In this document: positions 1-6,519 of the stretch, piece after piece
Position numbering within the stretch: the first letter of the stretch is position 1
How the letters are laid out: the number at the start of each line of letters is the position of its first letter
Assembly: GCA_025352585.1 (NCBI GenBank)
Contig: JANXTD010000628.1
Coordinates: 1 to 13,322, forward strand
Length of the DNA: 13,322 nt
Direction of reading: 5' to 3'
DNA from: Fimbriiglobus sp.
GTDB taxonomy: Bacteria > Planctomycetota > Planctomycetia > Gemmatales > Gemmataceae
Position numbers and translations under genes: made by a program
The notes under the pieces: generated by a model
What the model was told of the DNA's origin: nothing
Database searches by the model: none
Seen by the model: only the letters and a program-made list of their open reading frames with translations

Positions 1-482
1 ATGGTCTGCTTGACGAGCCACTTGCCCTTGTCTTCGCTGACCGGGGTCCACTTGAAGAAGAAGGTCTGCTCGTGCTTCAGCGGCACGTCCGAGCCGCCCT
101 GGACTTTGAGCGTCTGCTCGACACGCGTGGTGAGCTTCTGGAAGAACGGCTTGTTGGCCTCGAACTTCGTGAGGAACTGCGGCTTATCGCTGGCCGGCGC
201 GACGGCCGGCGGGGTTGCGGGCGGCGTCGCCGGGGGGGCCACGACCGGCGGCGTGGCCGGAGGAACTGCGGCGGGCGGGGTGGCGGGAGGCGTGGCGGGC
301 GGGGTTGCCGGGGGAGTCGCGGCAGGAGGTGTTGCCGGCGGCGTAGCCGGCGGGGTCGCCGGCGGGGCTGCCGGGGTGGCGGGCGGCGCGGCGGGGGCCG
401 GCGTGGCCGGGGGCTGGGCGAGGCCGGCGGTCACGAGACCGCTGGCGAGGACCGTGGCGGCGAGCCAACGAAGACGGGGCAC
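1..482 (-). CDS. Exported Pro-Ala-Thr-rich protein, 3' end beyond window
   Basis: The minus strand reads 160 codons from a GTG at 482 to the left edge without a stop, so the C-terminus is missing. Residues 1-22 look like a signal peptide: PRLRW gives a positive start, LAATVLASGLVTAG is hydrophobic, and AGLAQ is a plausible cleavage site. Residues 23-97 are a low-complexity run of PPAT/PPA units. From residue 99 a folded domain begins (DKPQFLTKFEANKPFFQKL, then EQTFFFKW and WLVKQ). The start is supported by AGGAG seven bases upstream. The domain resembles planctomycete secreted proteins of unknown function; I recall a DUF6263-like family with similar K-PFYQ and QTF-F-W patterns, but this is from memory and weak. 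The Pro-rich run probably acts as an extended linker between the export signal and the domain. It diverges from the binding-protein/kinase operon; no function is assigned. Confidence 0.8.
   Translation of the reverse strand, partial: MPRLRWLAATVLASGLVTAGLAQPPATPAPAAPPATPAAPPATPPATPPATPPAATPPATPPATPPATPPAAVPPATPPVVAPPATPPATPPAVAPASDKPQFLTKFEANKPFFQKLTTRVEQTLKVQGGSDVPLKHEQTFFFKWTPVSEDKGKWLVKQT
192..416 (-). repeat. Tandem 12-base repeat encoding PPAT units
   Basis: Codons 23-97 of the minus-strand exported protein are made of about 15-18 units of PPAT or close variants (PPAA, PPVV, PAAP). At the DNA level this is an imperfect GC-rich repeat of mostly 12-base period, in phase with the reading frame. 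Synonymous codons differ between units, which suggests selection on the protein or an old expansion rather than recent slippage. On the plus strand the same DNA reads as a Gly-Val-Ala-rich shadow. Confidence 0.85.
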
Positions 483-489
483 GGCGAAA

Positions 490-494
490 CTCCT
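490..494 (-). promoter_or_regulatory. Ribosome binding site fixing the GTG start at 482
   Basis: The minus strand reads AGGAG, then seven bases, then GTG at 482-480. This is an ideal Shine-Dalgarno arrangement and decides the start of the exported Pro-rich protein. Confidence 0.7.
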
Positions 495-547
495 GCTTGG
501 CGACGACCGGTCGGCCCGGCCCGCGGGGACTCCCGACAGATTGCCCC

Positions 548-576
548 AATGTACTTGCGGCCCCGACCGCCAGCAA
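548..576 (-). promoter_or_regulatory. Possible promoter for the Pro-rich protein gene
   Basis: On the minus strand TTGCTG (576-571) and TACATT (553-548) are separated by 17 bases. The -35 matches the sigma70 consensus at 3 of 6 positions and the -10 at 4 of 6. The site lies 66 bases upstream of the GTG start in the divergent gap 483-706. The match is weak and could be chance; no other better site was seen in this gap on either strand. Confidence 0.2.
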
Positions 577-706
577 GGGGGCGTGGCACAGGCCGCGTAA
601 CTTCCCCTTCCCGCGCAAGTGGCAGCCCGGATATCCTTGCCTTGGTGGCGTTCGCTACGGTGTGCGTGTCGCGGCGACCCCTCCCCCGTTCAATCCGAGG
701 CGGCCC

Positions 707-2266
707 ATGCTCGCGCGGTTCGGCTGGTTCCTCGTAGTCACCGCCATTTGCCTGCCGGTCGCGGTGCTGGCGACCGGCGTCCGCATCCCCGGCATCGACC
801 GCCCCGCCGGCCGGCCGCGGCCCGCCTCGGTGCCGTCGGGCGACATCGAGATGGCGTGGCTGCACACCAGCACCAACGGCACGACCTGGGAGCGCTTCGT
901 CTCGGGGCTGGTCCGCGCGCAAATGGCGGTGCCCGGCCTGAGCGTCGATGACAGCAACGCCTTCAACGAGTCGGCGAGCGGTGTGCCGGAGGTCGTCTTC
1001 GCGATGGCCGGCCGGCCGGGGAACTTGCGCGTCCGCTGGTACAAGCTGACCACCGACGCCACGACCGACCACTGGGTCAACGCCCTGGCCGAGCGCGACC
1101 CGGCCCCCGTCGCGGTGATCGGCGGCGGGTCGAGTGACCGGGCCGCCGACCTGGCGCGGGCACTGAACCGCCGCAAAGACTGGGCCGGCGAGCGGCCGCT
1201 GTTGTTCCTCACGACCGCCACCGCCGACGAACTCGAGCCGGGCCCCGACGAGGCCGCCGGCGCGGCCCGCTGCCCGTCGCAGACCCTGATCGACGTGTAC
1301 GACGACCTGTCGTTCCGCTTCTGCTTTACCAACCGGCAGATGGCCGAGGCGGTGTTGGACTTCGCGCAGCAGAACCCCGACCTCCTCGCCACGCCCGGCC
1401 AGCAAGCCTTCGGCGCGGTCGCGTCGGCGGCGTCGCTGCACGCCCGGCTCAGCGAGCCGCCCAAAGTCTTGAGTGTGGTCTGGAAGGACGACCCGTTCTC
1501 GACCGACCTGCACGACCGCTTCGGCGACGCCCTCAGTGGCAAGCTTCCGCGCGACACCTGGGAGGTGCGCTACAGCATCGGCAGCTTCGCCACGCCGAAC
1601 TTCTACGAGGCCCGCGTCGCCGAGTCGATCCTGGCGGTTTGCCGCGACAACCCGACCCGGCGCATCTTGCTGATCCTGCCGACCGTCACGACCCCGGCGC
1701 GGCGACTGTTGCGGGCCGTGCTGGAGGGCGAGCCGAAGTTGCGCGACCGGCTCGTCGTCGTCACCGGCGACGGCATCCCGGTGAATGCGTTCACGCGCGA
1801 CGGCGAGTTCGCCTGGCCGGTCCACGCCCTGCCGGTGCCGGTGGTGCTGTTCACGCACAACGACCCCGTCGGCTGGGACGCCCCCGGCACGACCCCGCCG
1901 CCCGGCTACGAGTTGCGGCCGCCCAACACGACCGAGGAGGTCCTGCACTTCGCCCGACTCGGCCGCGTGCTGGCCGAGGGGGTATTCGGCCCGCCCGGCG
2001 AGCCGCCCGCCGGGGCCGCGGAGTTGTGCCGCCGCCTCCACGCCCGCACGCCGCCGTTCTTCGAGCCGTCGGGCGAGCGACGCGGCGGCTCCGGCGAGTA
2101 CGTCGTCGTACTGCGGCCGAACCCGCCGGAGCCGGGGCCGCACGCGCTGCCCGAGGCGACGCTGGATGTCTACCGCCGCTCCGCCCGCCGCGGTTGGGAG
2201 CGGGTCAAGACGCTCGACATCGAGCAGCGGCACGGCCGGGCCGCCGCGACGGGGGGCGGCTCGTGA
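707..2266 (+). CDS. Exported type I periplasmic binding-like protein
   Basis: This 519-residue protein probably binds a small ligand outside the cytoplasmic membrane. Residues 5-23 (FGWFLVVTAICLPVAVLAT) form a signal peptide or membrane anchor; there is no clear lipobox. The rest looks like a type I periplasmic-binding (Leu/Ile/Val-BP or ANF-receptor-like) fold with two alternating alpha/beta halves. Strand-like segments include DIEMAWLHT (46-54), APVAVIGGG (133-141), PLLFLTTAT (164-172), KVLSVVWKDDPFSTDLHDRF (253-272, the usual second-lobe signature), RILLILPTV (319-327) and LVVVTGDGIPVNAF (349-362). The ATG at 707 is chosen because GAGG lies six bases upstream (697-700) and the signal peptide starts there; the frame is open further upstream but without signal-like sequence. 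Its stop overlaps the kinase start by four bases, so the two are translationally coupled. I infer a sensor role for that kinase, as known for LuxP/LuxQ and TorT/TorS. No transporter permease or ATPase is nearby. Family assignment comes from pattern only. Confidence 0.75.
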   Translation: MLARFGWFLVVTAICLPVAVLATGVRIPGIDRPAGRPRPASVPSGDIEMAWLHTSTNGTTWERFVSGLVRAQMAVPGLSVDDSNAFNESASGVPEVVFAMAGRPGNLRVRWYKLTTDATTDHWVNALAERDPAPVAVIGGGSSDRAADLARALNRRKDWAGERPLLFLTTATADELEPGPDEAAGAARCPSQTLIDVYDDLSFRFCFTNRQMAEAVLDFAQQNPDLLATPGQQAFGAVASAASLHARLSEPPKVLSVVWKDDPFSTDLHDRFGDALSGKLPRDTWEVRYSIGSFATPNFYEARVAESILAVCRDNPTRRILLILPTVTTPARRLLRAVLEGEPKLRDRLVVVTGDGIPVNAFTRDGEFAWPVHALPVPVVLFTHNDPVGWDAPGTTPPPGYELRPPNTTEEVLHFARLGRVLAEGVFGPPGEPPAGAAELCRRLHARTPPFFEPSGERRGGSGEYVVVLRPNPPEPGPHALPEATLDVYRRSARRGWERVKTLDIEQRHGRAAATGGGS

Positions 2267-3864
2267 CGCCCGAGACGCCGCGCCGCCGGCCGACCTGGGC
2301 CTACGCCGAGGGGTTGGCCCCCGCGATCCTCGTCTGGCTGGTGCTGGTCGGCTGGCTGGCTGGGCTGATCTACAGCCGCGCCGGCTGGTCCGAGGAGGCC
2401 GACGAGGCGTTGGTGCGCGAGTGGCTCGACGAGGCCCGCAACTTCCGCAAGACGCTCCCGGAACTCGCCCGCGACTACCTGCGCCAGCGCGACGAGGACC
2501 CCACGGGGGCCGACCCGCAGCGGCTCCAGGACAAGCGCGACGAGATCGAGGAGCAGATGCGCGGCCTGACCGAGCCGACCCGCGCTTACTTGAGCCAACT
2601 GCCCGGCTTCCCCGTGATCTACAAGCTCGAAGTCGTCTTGCCCGCGAACGCCGGCCACCCCGAGGCCCGCGTCACTTGGGAGTCGCCCCTGCCCCGGCCG
2701 CGCCCGCAGGAGCAGCAGGAGCAGTCGCGCGTCCGCGAACTCGACTACGCGCCGCTGGCCGGCGAGCCGCGGGCGCGCCTCCGCTGCGAGTACCAGATGC
2801 ACGCCTTCAACAAGCTGCAACGGCGCGAGGCCGAGCGACGGCGGGTCAACCTCGTCGCCGGCGCGGTCCTCGTCGCCGCGACCCTGCTGGCGACGCTCTT
2901 CGTCGCGCGCTTCTTGACTCGCGAACGCGAGCGCGACTTGCAACGGCTTACCGCGCTCGCCCAGGCCGAGCACCGCGAGATCGAGCTACTCGAAACCCGC
3001 CTGCAGCAGCGCGAGGCCGAGCACGCCCGCGAGGAGGCGGAGCGGTCGGCGCTCGAGTTGAAGAGCCAGCTCTACGCCGGCATCGGCATCATGGCCGGCT
3101 CCTACGCGCACAACATCAAGAACCTGCTCGTCCGCCCCAACGACTTACTCGCCCGCTGCCTCGAAGCCGACGGCCTGCCGGCGGCGCAGGCCGGGATGCT
3201 CGGCGAGGTCCGCGCGACCCTGGGCACCGTCACCGAGCGGCTGCAACAGATCTTGCGCACCGTCCGCCGCGACCCCAGCAAGGCCGAGATGACGCGCGTC
3301 GATCTGTTCGAGTTGGTGCGGGCCACGGCGAAGACCTGGGACGACACCGGCCGCGACAAGTGGAAGCTGCGCATCGCCGCCGACGTACCCTTCGGCACTG
3401 CGCTGGTCCGCGGCGACGCCTCGCACTTGCAGCAGGCCGTCGAGAACCTGGTGTTCAACGCCCGCGACGCCACCTTCGAGCAGCGGAACTCCCTGCGCGA
3501 GCAGGCCCGCGCCGCCGCCCCGGCCGACGGCGACGCCCGCCGCAAGAAGCTCATCGAGGCGGCCAGTTGGCGCGGCGAAGTCTTCCTGCGCGCGGCCGTC
3601 GAGGGGGACGAGGTGCTGCTGGAGGTGCGCGACAACGGCATCGGCATGACGCCCGAGGTGCTCGAGAACTGCCTGCGCACGCACTTCAGCACCAAGCGCG
3701 ACAACGCCCTGTACGAGGGCTACAGCGCCGGCATGGGCCTGGGGCTGTCGTTCGTCGCGGTCGTGCTGGAGCACCACCAGGCGAAGCTCGAGATCGTCTC
3801 GACGCCGCACGCCGGGGCGACCTTCCGCGTCCGCTTCCCGCGCGCCGCCGACCCGCCCGGCTGA
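2263..3864 (+). CDS. Membrane-bound sensor histidine kinase
   Basis: A 533-residue kinase expected to autophosphorylate on histidine and pass the phosphate to a response regulator, which is not in the window. TM1 is about 18-38, the extracytoplasmic domain 39-194, TM2 about 195-215, and a charged coiled coil follows at 217-270. The H box is at GSYAHNIKN with His283 as the likely phosphoacceptor. The catalytic domain shows an N box (VENLVFNARDAT, Asn395 and Asn399), G1 (DNGIGM, 457-462), an F box (FSTK from 475) and G2 (GMGLGL, 490-495). The N-to-G1 distance of 58 residues includes an Arg/Ala-rich helix-like insertion. The start is the GTG at 2263, which overlaps the TGA of the binding protein gene (GTGA); the frame runs much further upstream only as a shadow. 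No HAMP or PAS domain is obvious. Cotranscription suggests that the upstream binding protein provides ligand recognition for the periplasmic domain. Confidence 0.92.
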   Translation: MTPETPRRRPTWAYAEGLAPAILVWLVLVGWLAGLIYSRAGWSEEADEALVREWLDEARNFRKTLPELARDYLRQRDEDPTGADPQRLQDKRDEIEEQMRGLTEPTRAYLSQLPGFPVIYKLEVVLPANAGHPEARVTWESPLPRPRPQEQQEQSRVRELDYAPLAGEPRARLRCEYQMHAFNKLQRREAERRRVNLVAGAVLVAATLLATLFVARFLTRERERDLQRLTALAQAEHREIELLETRLQQREAEHAREEAERSALELKSQLYAGIGIMAGSYAHNIKNLLVRPNDLLARCLEADGLPAAQAGMLGEVRATLGTVTERLQQILRTVRRDPSKAEMTRVDLFELVRATAKTWDDTGRDKWKLRIAADVPFGTALVRGDASHLQQAVENLVFNARDATFEQRNSLREQARAAAPADGDARRKKLIEAASWRGEVFLRAAVEGDEVLLEVRDNGIGMTPEVLENCLRTHFSTKRDNALYEGYSAGMGLGLSFVAVVLEHHQAKLEIVSTPHAGATFRVRFPRAADPPG

Positions 3865-3868
3865 GGCC

Positions 3869-4903
3869 CTACTTCGCCCGCAGGAAGGCGATCGCCTTCT
3901 TCTCGTCGTCGCTGGTCCAGCCTTCGTCCATCACGCGGATCAGCAGGCTCGTGAGCGGCGTGTCGGCCCTCACGGCCGCGGCCAACCCCGGCGACTTCCT
4001 CATGTGCCCGACGTACAGCACGGCCACGTCGTCGGCGTCACTGCGGTGCTTCTTGTTCAGGTACTCGAACACGGCGAAGACGCGGCGGGTGTTGCCCCCC
4101 ATCGCCGCCAGGCACTTCGCCAGCCCCTCCTCGTCCATGTTGAACGTGACGCCCAGGCTGCCCCAGCGGAAGCGGTTGACCGTGAACGCCGGGTCGCACT
4201 TCAGGTACTCAAGAAAGCCGTGCGTGATCGGGTTCCACGACTCCTTCGGCATCCCGACCTTGGAGATCGACCAGGTCGCGTCGAACCCGGCCAGGAAGGT
4301 GACCGGGTCCCAGGTGAAGCCGCTCTCGTACTTCGTCAGCCCGGTCGGCCAGTTCACCGCCGGAGACCCGAACGTGTAGACCTTGTAGCCCCGAATCGCG
4401 CCGGGGCCGTCCACGGCGGCGATCGCCTGGAGGACGTTGCTGAGGATCAGGTTGCCCTGGCTGTGCGCGAAGACTTCCCGCCGGCGGTGCCGACGCAGGT
4501 GCTCGAACAGCTTGACTTGGACGGGGTTGCGGCTCAGCGCGTTCTCGGCCGCCTCGACCGTCGTGCGGCTGCCGAACATCGACCCCAGCGCGACCGCGCT
4601 CTTGGCCGAGAACGACACCGGGCCGTCGAACTGGTTCTTGTCGGCGATGCACTGCCCGAAATCCTTCCAGGCACCTCCAGAGGCGTTGAACACGCCGGTG
4701 ACCGGACACATCTGCACCCACGACAACGCCAACGCCGACTCGGCGTGGTCCTCGCCCGTGTTGTTCATCCCGTTGATGAACGTGACGTGCCGCTTGGCGT
4801 CGAAGTAGCCGCTCTCGACCGCTTCGTTGTAGGCGTACTGATGAATCTCCCCGTCTTTGCGGGGGATCGGCACCCCGGTGATGTCGATTTTCGGGTCCGC
4901 CAT
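3869..4903 (-). CDS. Alpha/beta hydrolase, lipase-like, cytosolic N-terminus
   Basis: A 344-residue protein with a serine hydrolase nucleophile elbow, FAHSQGN, with Ser148. An early strand, HVTFINGMNNTGED (39-52), matches the beta-strand and oxyanion loop that opens lipase-like folds. Asp199 (TWDPVTFLAG) and His228 (THGFLEYL) are good candidates to complete the triad, in the order and spacing usual for DUF676/PGAP1-like lipases. There is no signal peptide or membrane segment (MADPKIDITG start). The C-terminus ends in an acidic-basic tail, EGWTSDDEKKAIAFLRAK, resembling short C-terminal motifs I have seen on secretion-linked proteins, though that link is weak. The ATG at 4903 is the first start after an in-frame TGA four codons upstream; AAGG lies seven bases before it. 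It ends four bases from the convergent kinase gene, so transcripts must overlap there. Substrate is unknown. Confidence 0.8.
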   Translation of the reverse strand: MADPKIDITGVPIPRKDGEIHQYAYNEAVESGYFDAKRHVTFINGMNNTGEDHAESALALSWVQMCPVTGVFNASGGAWKDFGQCIADKNQFDGPVSFSAKSAVALGSMFGSRTTVEAAENALSRNPVQVKLFEHLRRHRRREVFAHSQGNLILSNVLQAIAAVDGPGAIRGYKVYTFGSPAVNWPTGLTKYESGFTWDPVTFLAGFDATWSISKVGMPKESWNPITHGFLEYLKCDPAFTVNRFRWGSLGVTFNMDEEGLAKCLAAMGGNTRRVFAVFEYLNKKHRSDADDVAVLYVGHMRKSPGLAAAVRADTPLTSLLIRVMDEGWTSDDEKKAIAFLRAK

Positions 4904-5129
4904 GAGGGGCCTTCAAGGTGTCACTACGAACTTGACCATTTCGACCGGGCAACGTCTCCTTCCTAGTTTAGCAAGAGTTTCCGATTTCGCGCCGGCGTCT
5001 CGGTGCGAAACCCCTTTCCCACAGTGCGCATTCGGATTCTCCGACACATCCCTCCCCACCGACCTTGACAATTCGGGCAGATTCGCCGGCCGGTGGTTTG
5101 CTAGTGTACGGATTGCCATGTATCTGCCT

Positions 5130-5155
5130 GGAGTGAACACATTTCTACTCACTCC
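5130..5155 (+). promoter_or_regulatory. Inverted repeat upstream of the polymerase gene, possible operator
   Basis: GGAGTGA (5130-5136) and TCACTCC (5149-5155) are perfect inverted copies separated by 12 AT-richer bases. The right arm ends directly before the GGGAGG ribosome binding site. It could be a repressor operator or an mRNA hairpin affecting translation. It matches neither the proteobacterial nor the Gram-positive LexA box, so SOS control cannot be claimed from it. A TTGACA lies at 5065-5070, but no good -10 follows at normal spacing. Confidence 0.4.
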
Positions 5156-5161
5156 GGGAGG
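5156..5161 (+). promoter_or_regulatory. Ribosome binding site for GTG start at 5169
   Basis: GGGAGG sits seven bases before the GTG at 5169. This selects the GTG over the in-frame ATG at 5118, which has no such site and would add 17 residues not expected in the family. Confidence 0.75.
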
Positions 5162-5168
5162 ACGCGCC

Positions 5169-6389
5169 GTGCCGCTCCGCTACCTGTTCGTCGATATGAA
5201 CGCGTACTTCGCCTCCGTCGAGCAGCAGGACAACCCGAAGCTGCGCGGCAAGCCGGTGGCGGTGGTCGCGGTCAACGCCGAGACGACGAGTTGCCTCGCG
5301 GCGAGTTACGAGGCCAAGAAGTTCGGCATCAAGACCGGCACGCCCGTCTGGCGCGCCCGCGAGATGTGCCCCGGTATCGTCTGCATCGCCGCGCGGCCGC
5401 AACGCTACGTCGAACTGCACGAGAAGATCGTCAAAGCCGTCGGCCGCTGCGTGCCGGTCGAGAAGATCCTGTCGGTGGACGAGATGGCGTGCAAGCTCCT
5501 CGGCGACGAGCGCGAGCCGGCCAAGGCGACCCGCATCGGCCGGGCGATCAAGCGCGAAATCTTGAGTAAGGTCGGCGACTACCTGCGCTGCTCGGTCGGC
5601 GTCGCGCCGAACGGCCTGCTCGCCAAGATGGCCGGCGACATGCAGAAGCCCGACGGCCTGACGCTGCTGCACTCCGAGGACCTGCCGCACCGCATGTTCG
5701 CGCTGAAGCTCATCGACTTCCCCGGCATCGGCCCGCGCATGGAGCGGCGGCTGAACATCTACAACGTCTTCAGCGTCGAGCAGCTTTACGCGCTCACCGT
5801 GAAGCAGCTCTCACTCGTCTGGGGCAGCAAGATCCACGGCGAGCGCTGGTTCCACCAGTTGCGCGGCGACGAGGTTTACGAGAAGCCGACGGTCCGCCGC
5901 ACACTCGGCCAGTCGCACGTCCTGGCCCCCGACCTGCGCGACGAGGTCGGGGCGCGCGGCGTCTTCGCGCGGCTAATCCACAAGGCGGCCGGCCGGCTGC
6001 GCGACATCGACCACTGGGCCGGGCACCTCTCGATCGGCGTGTCGTACCTGGGCCACCAGCGCTGGGAGGCCGGCACGGGGCTGCTGCTCTGCCAGGACAC
6101 GTTGACCATCCTGCAAGCCTTCGCGGTGCTCTGGGAACGCCGGCCGCAGTTCCTGACGCCACTCAAAGTCGATCTAGTTTTGACGAAGTTGAAGCCGACG
6201 CAAGCGGCGACGCCGTCGCTCTTCGACGAAGACCGCGAGCGCAACGCCCTGTCGCACGCGATGGACGCGATCAACAAGACGTTCGGCCGCAACTCGGTCT
6301 ACTTCGGGGCGCTGAGCGGGTCGGAGGAGACGGCCCCGATGCGCATCCCGTTTTCGGCAATCCCCGAGGCCAACCCGGCGTACAACTGA
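5169..6389 (+). CDS. dinB: Y-family DNA polymerase, DinB-like
   Basis: A 406-residue translesion polymerase that would copy damaged templates with low fidelity. The N-terminus VPLRYLFVDMNAYFASVEQ has the metal-binding Asp9 and the family FASVE motif. The second catalytic site, LSVDEMACKL, gives Asp104 and Glu105, matching the spacing in E. coli Pol IV (8, 103, 104). GVAPNGLLAKMAGDMQKPDG (138-157) is the palm motif, and IDFPGIGPRMERRL is the helix-hairpin-helix of the thumb. The C-terminal little-finger region ends with ATPSLFDE, where PSLF (349-352) resembles a sliding-clamp binding peptide. Intact catalytic acids argue against an ImuB-type inactive paralogue. DEMACKL differs from the usual DEAYLDV of Pol IV, so it may belong to a distinct bacterial Y-family branch. 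The length is slightly above Pol IV. No recA, lexA, imuA or dnaE2 gene is adjacent. An inverted repeat upstream may control it. Confidence 0.93.
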   Translation: MPLRYLFVDMNAYFASVEQQDNPKLRGKPVAVVAVNAETTSCLAASYEAKKFGIKTGTPVWRAREMCPGIVCIAARPQRYVELHEKIVKAVGRCVPVEKILSVDEMACKLLGDEREPAKATRIGRAIKREILSKVGDYLRCSVGVAPNGLLAKMAGDMQKPDGLTLLHSEDLPHRMFALKLIDFPGIGPRMERRLNIYNVFSVEQLYALTVKQLSLVWGSKIHGERWFHQLRGDEVYEKPTVRRTLGQSHVLAPDLRDEVGARGVFARLIHKAAGRLRDIDHWAGHLSIGVSYLGHQRWEAGTGLLLCQDTLTILQAFAVLWERRPQFLTPLKVDLVLTKLKPTQAATPSLFDEDRERNALSHAMDAINKTFGRNSVYFGALSGSEETAPMRIPFSAIPEANPAYN

Positions 6390-6408
6390 CGCGCCAAACG
6401 CCGAAGCA

Positions 6409-6494
6409 TTTTTGCCGCGGAGACGCAGAGTCCGCAGAGCAAACCAAATTCAAGTTTTGGTCTTCTCCGCGACTCTGCGTCTCCGCGGCAAAAA
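6409..6494. terminator. Long palindrome between convergent genes; likely bidirectional terminator or dispersed repeat
   Basis: Arms 6409-6432 and 6471-6494 are perfect 24-base inverted copies, beginning TTTTTGCCGCGG and ending CCGCGGCAAAAA. The 38-base centre holds a second inverted pair, ACCAAA (6443-6448) and TTTGGT (6456-6461). On either strand the stem ends in a run of five T, as in an intrinsic terminator. It lies between the polymerase stop (6389) and the stop of the DUF1573-like gene (6520), the right place to end both transcripts. The arm sequence, with GGAGACGCAGAG, looks like a dispersed palindromic element rather than an ordinary terminator; I recall similar sequences in other bacterial genomes but cannot verify it here. 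Confidence 0.7.
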
Positions 6495-6519
6495 CTCTTT
6501 CCGTGACCCGCCCTTGATC

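Noticed and set aside
192..416. Regular repeats considered as a CRISPR array
   Set aside because: The period is about 12 bases with no spacers, and it is in codon phase with a Pro-rich protein.
431..2233. 600-codon open frame on the minus strand opposite the binding protein gene
   Set aside because: Arg/Gly-rich, no recognisable motif and no export or membrane signal. It exists because GC-rich codons leave few stops in this frame. The plus strand carries a signal peptide, a binding-protein pattern and GTGA coupling to the kinase.
2263..3864. Response regulator or HAMP/PAS domain in or near the kinase gene
   Set aside because: No receiver-domain pattern follows the G2 box, and the next gene downstream is a convergent hydrolase. 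TM2 leads directly to a coiled coil without HAMP features.
1785..4379. 864-codon open frame on the plus strand across two or three genes
   Set aside because: Arg/Pro/Ala-rich shadow frame of the binding protein and kinase genes, running into the opposite-strand hydrolase; no domain pattern.
5065..5107. TTGACA at 5065-5070 as a -35 for the polymerase gene, with TAGTGT at 5102 as -10
   Set aside because: The spacing is 31 bases, and no acceptable -10 lies 16-18 bases downstream of TTGACA.
4913..5152. 79-codon minus-strand frame upstream of the hydrolase
   Set aside because: No motif, no clear ribosome binding site, and it only covers the divergent upstream region; it ends at the in-frame stop before the hydrolase start.
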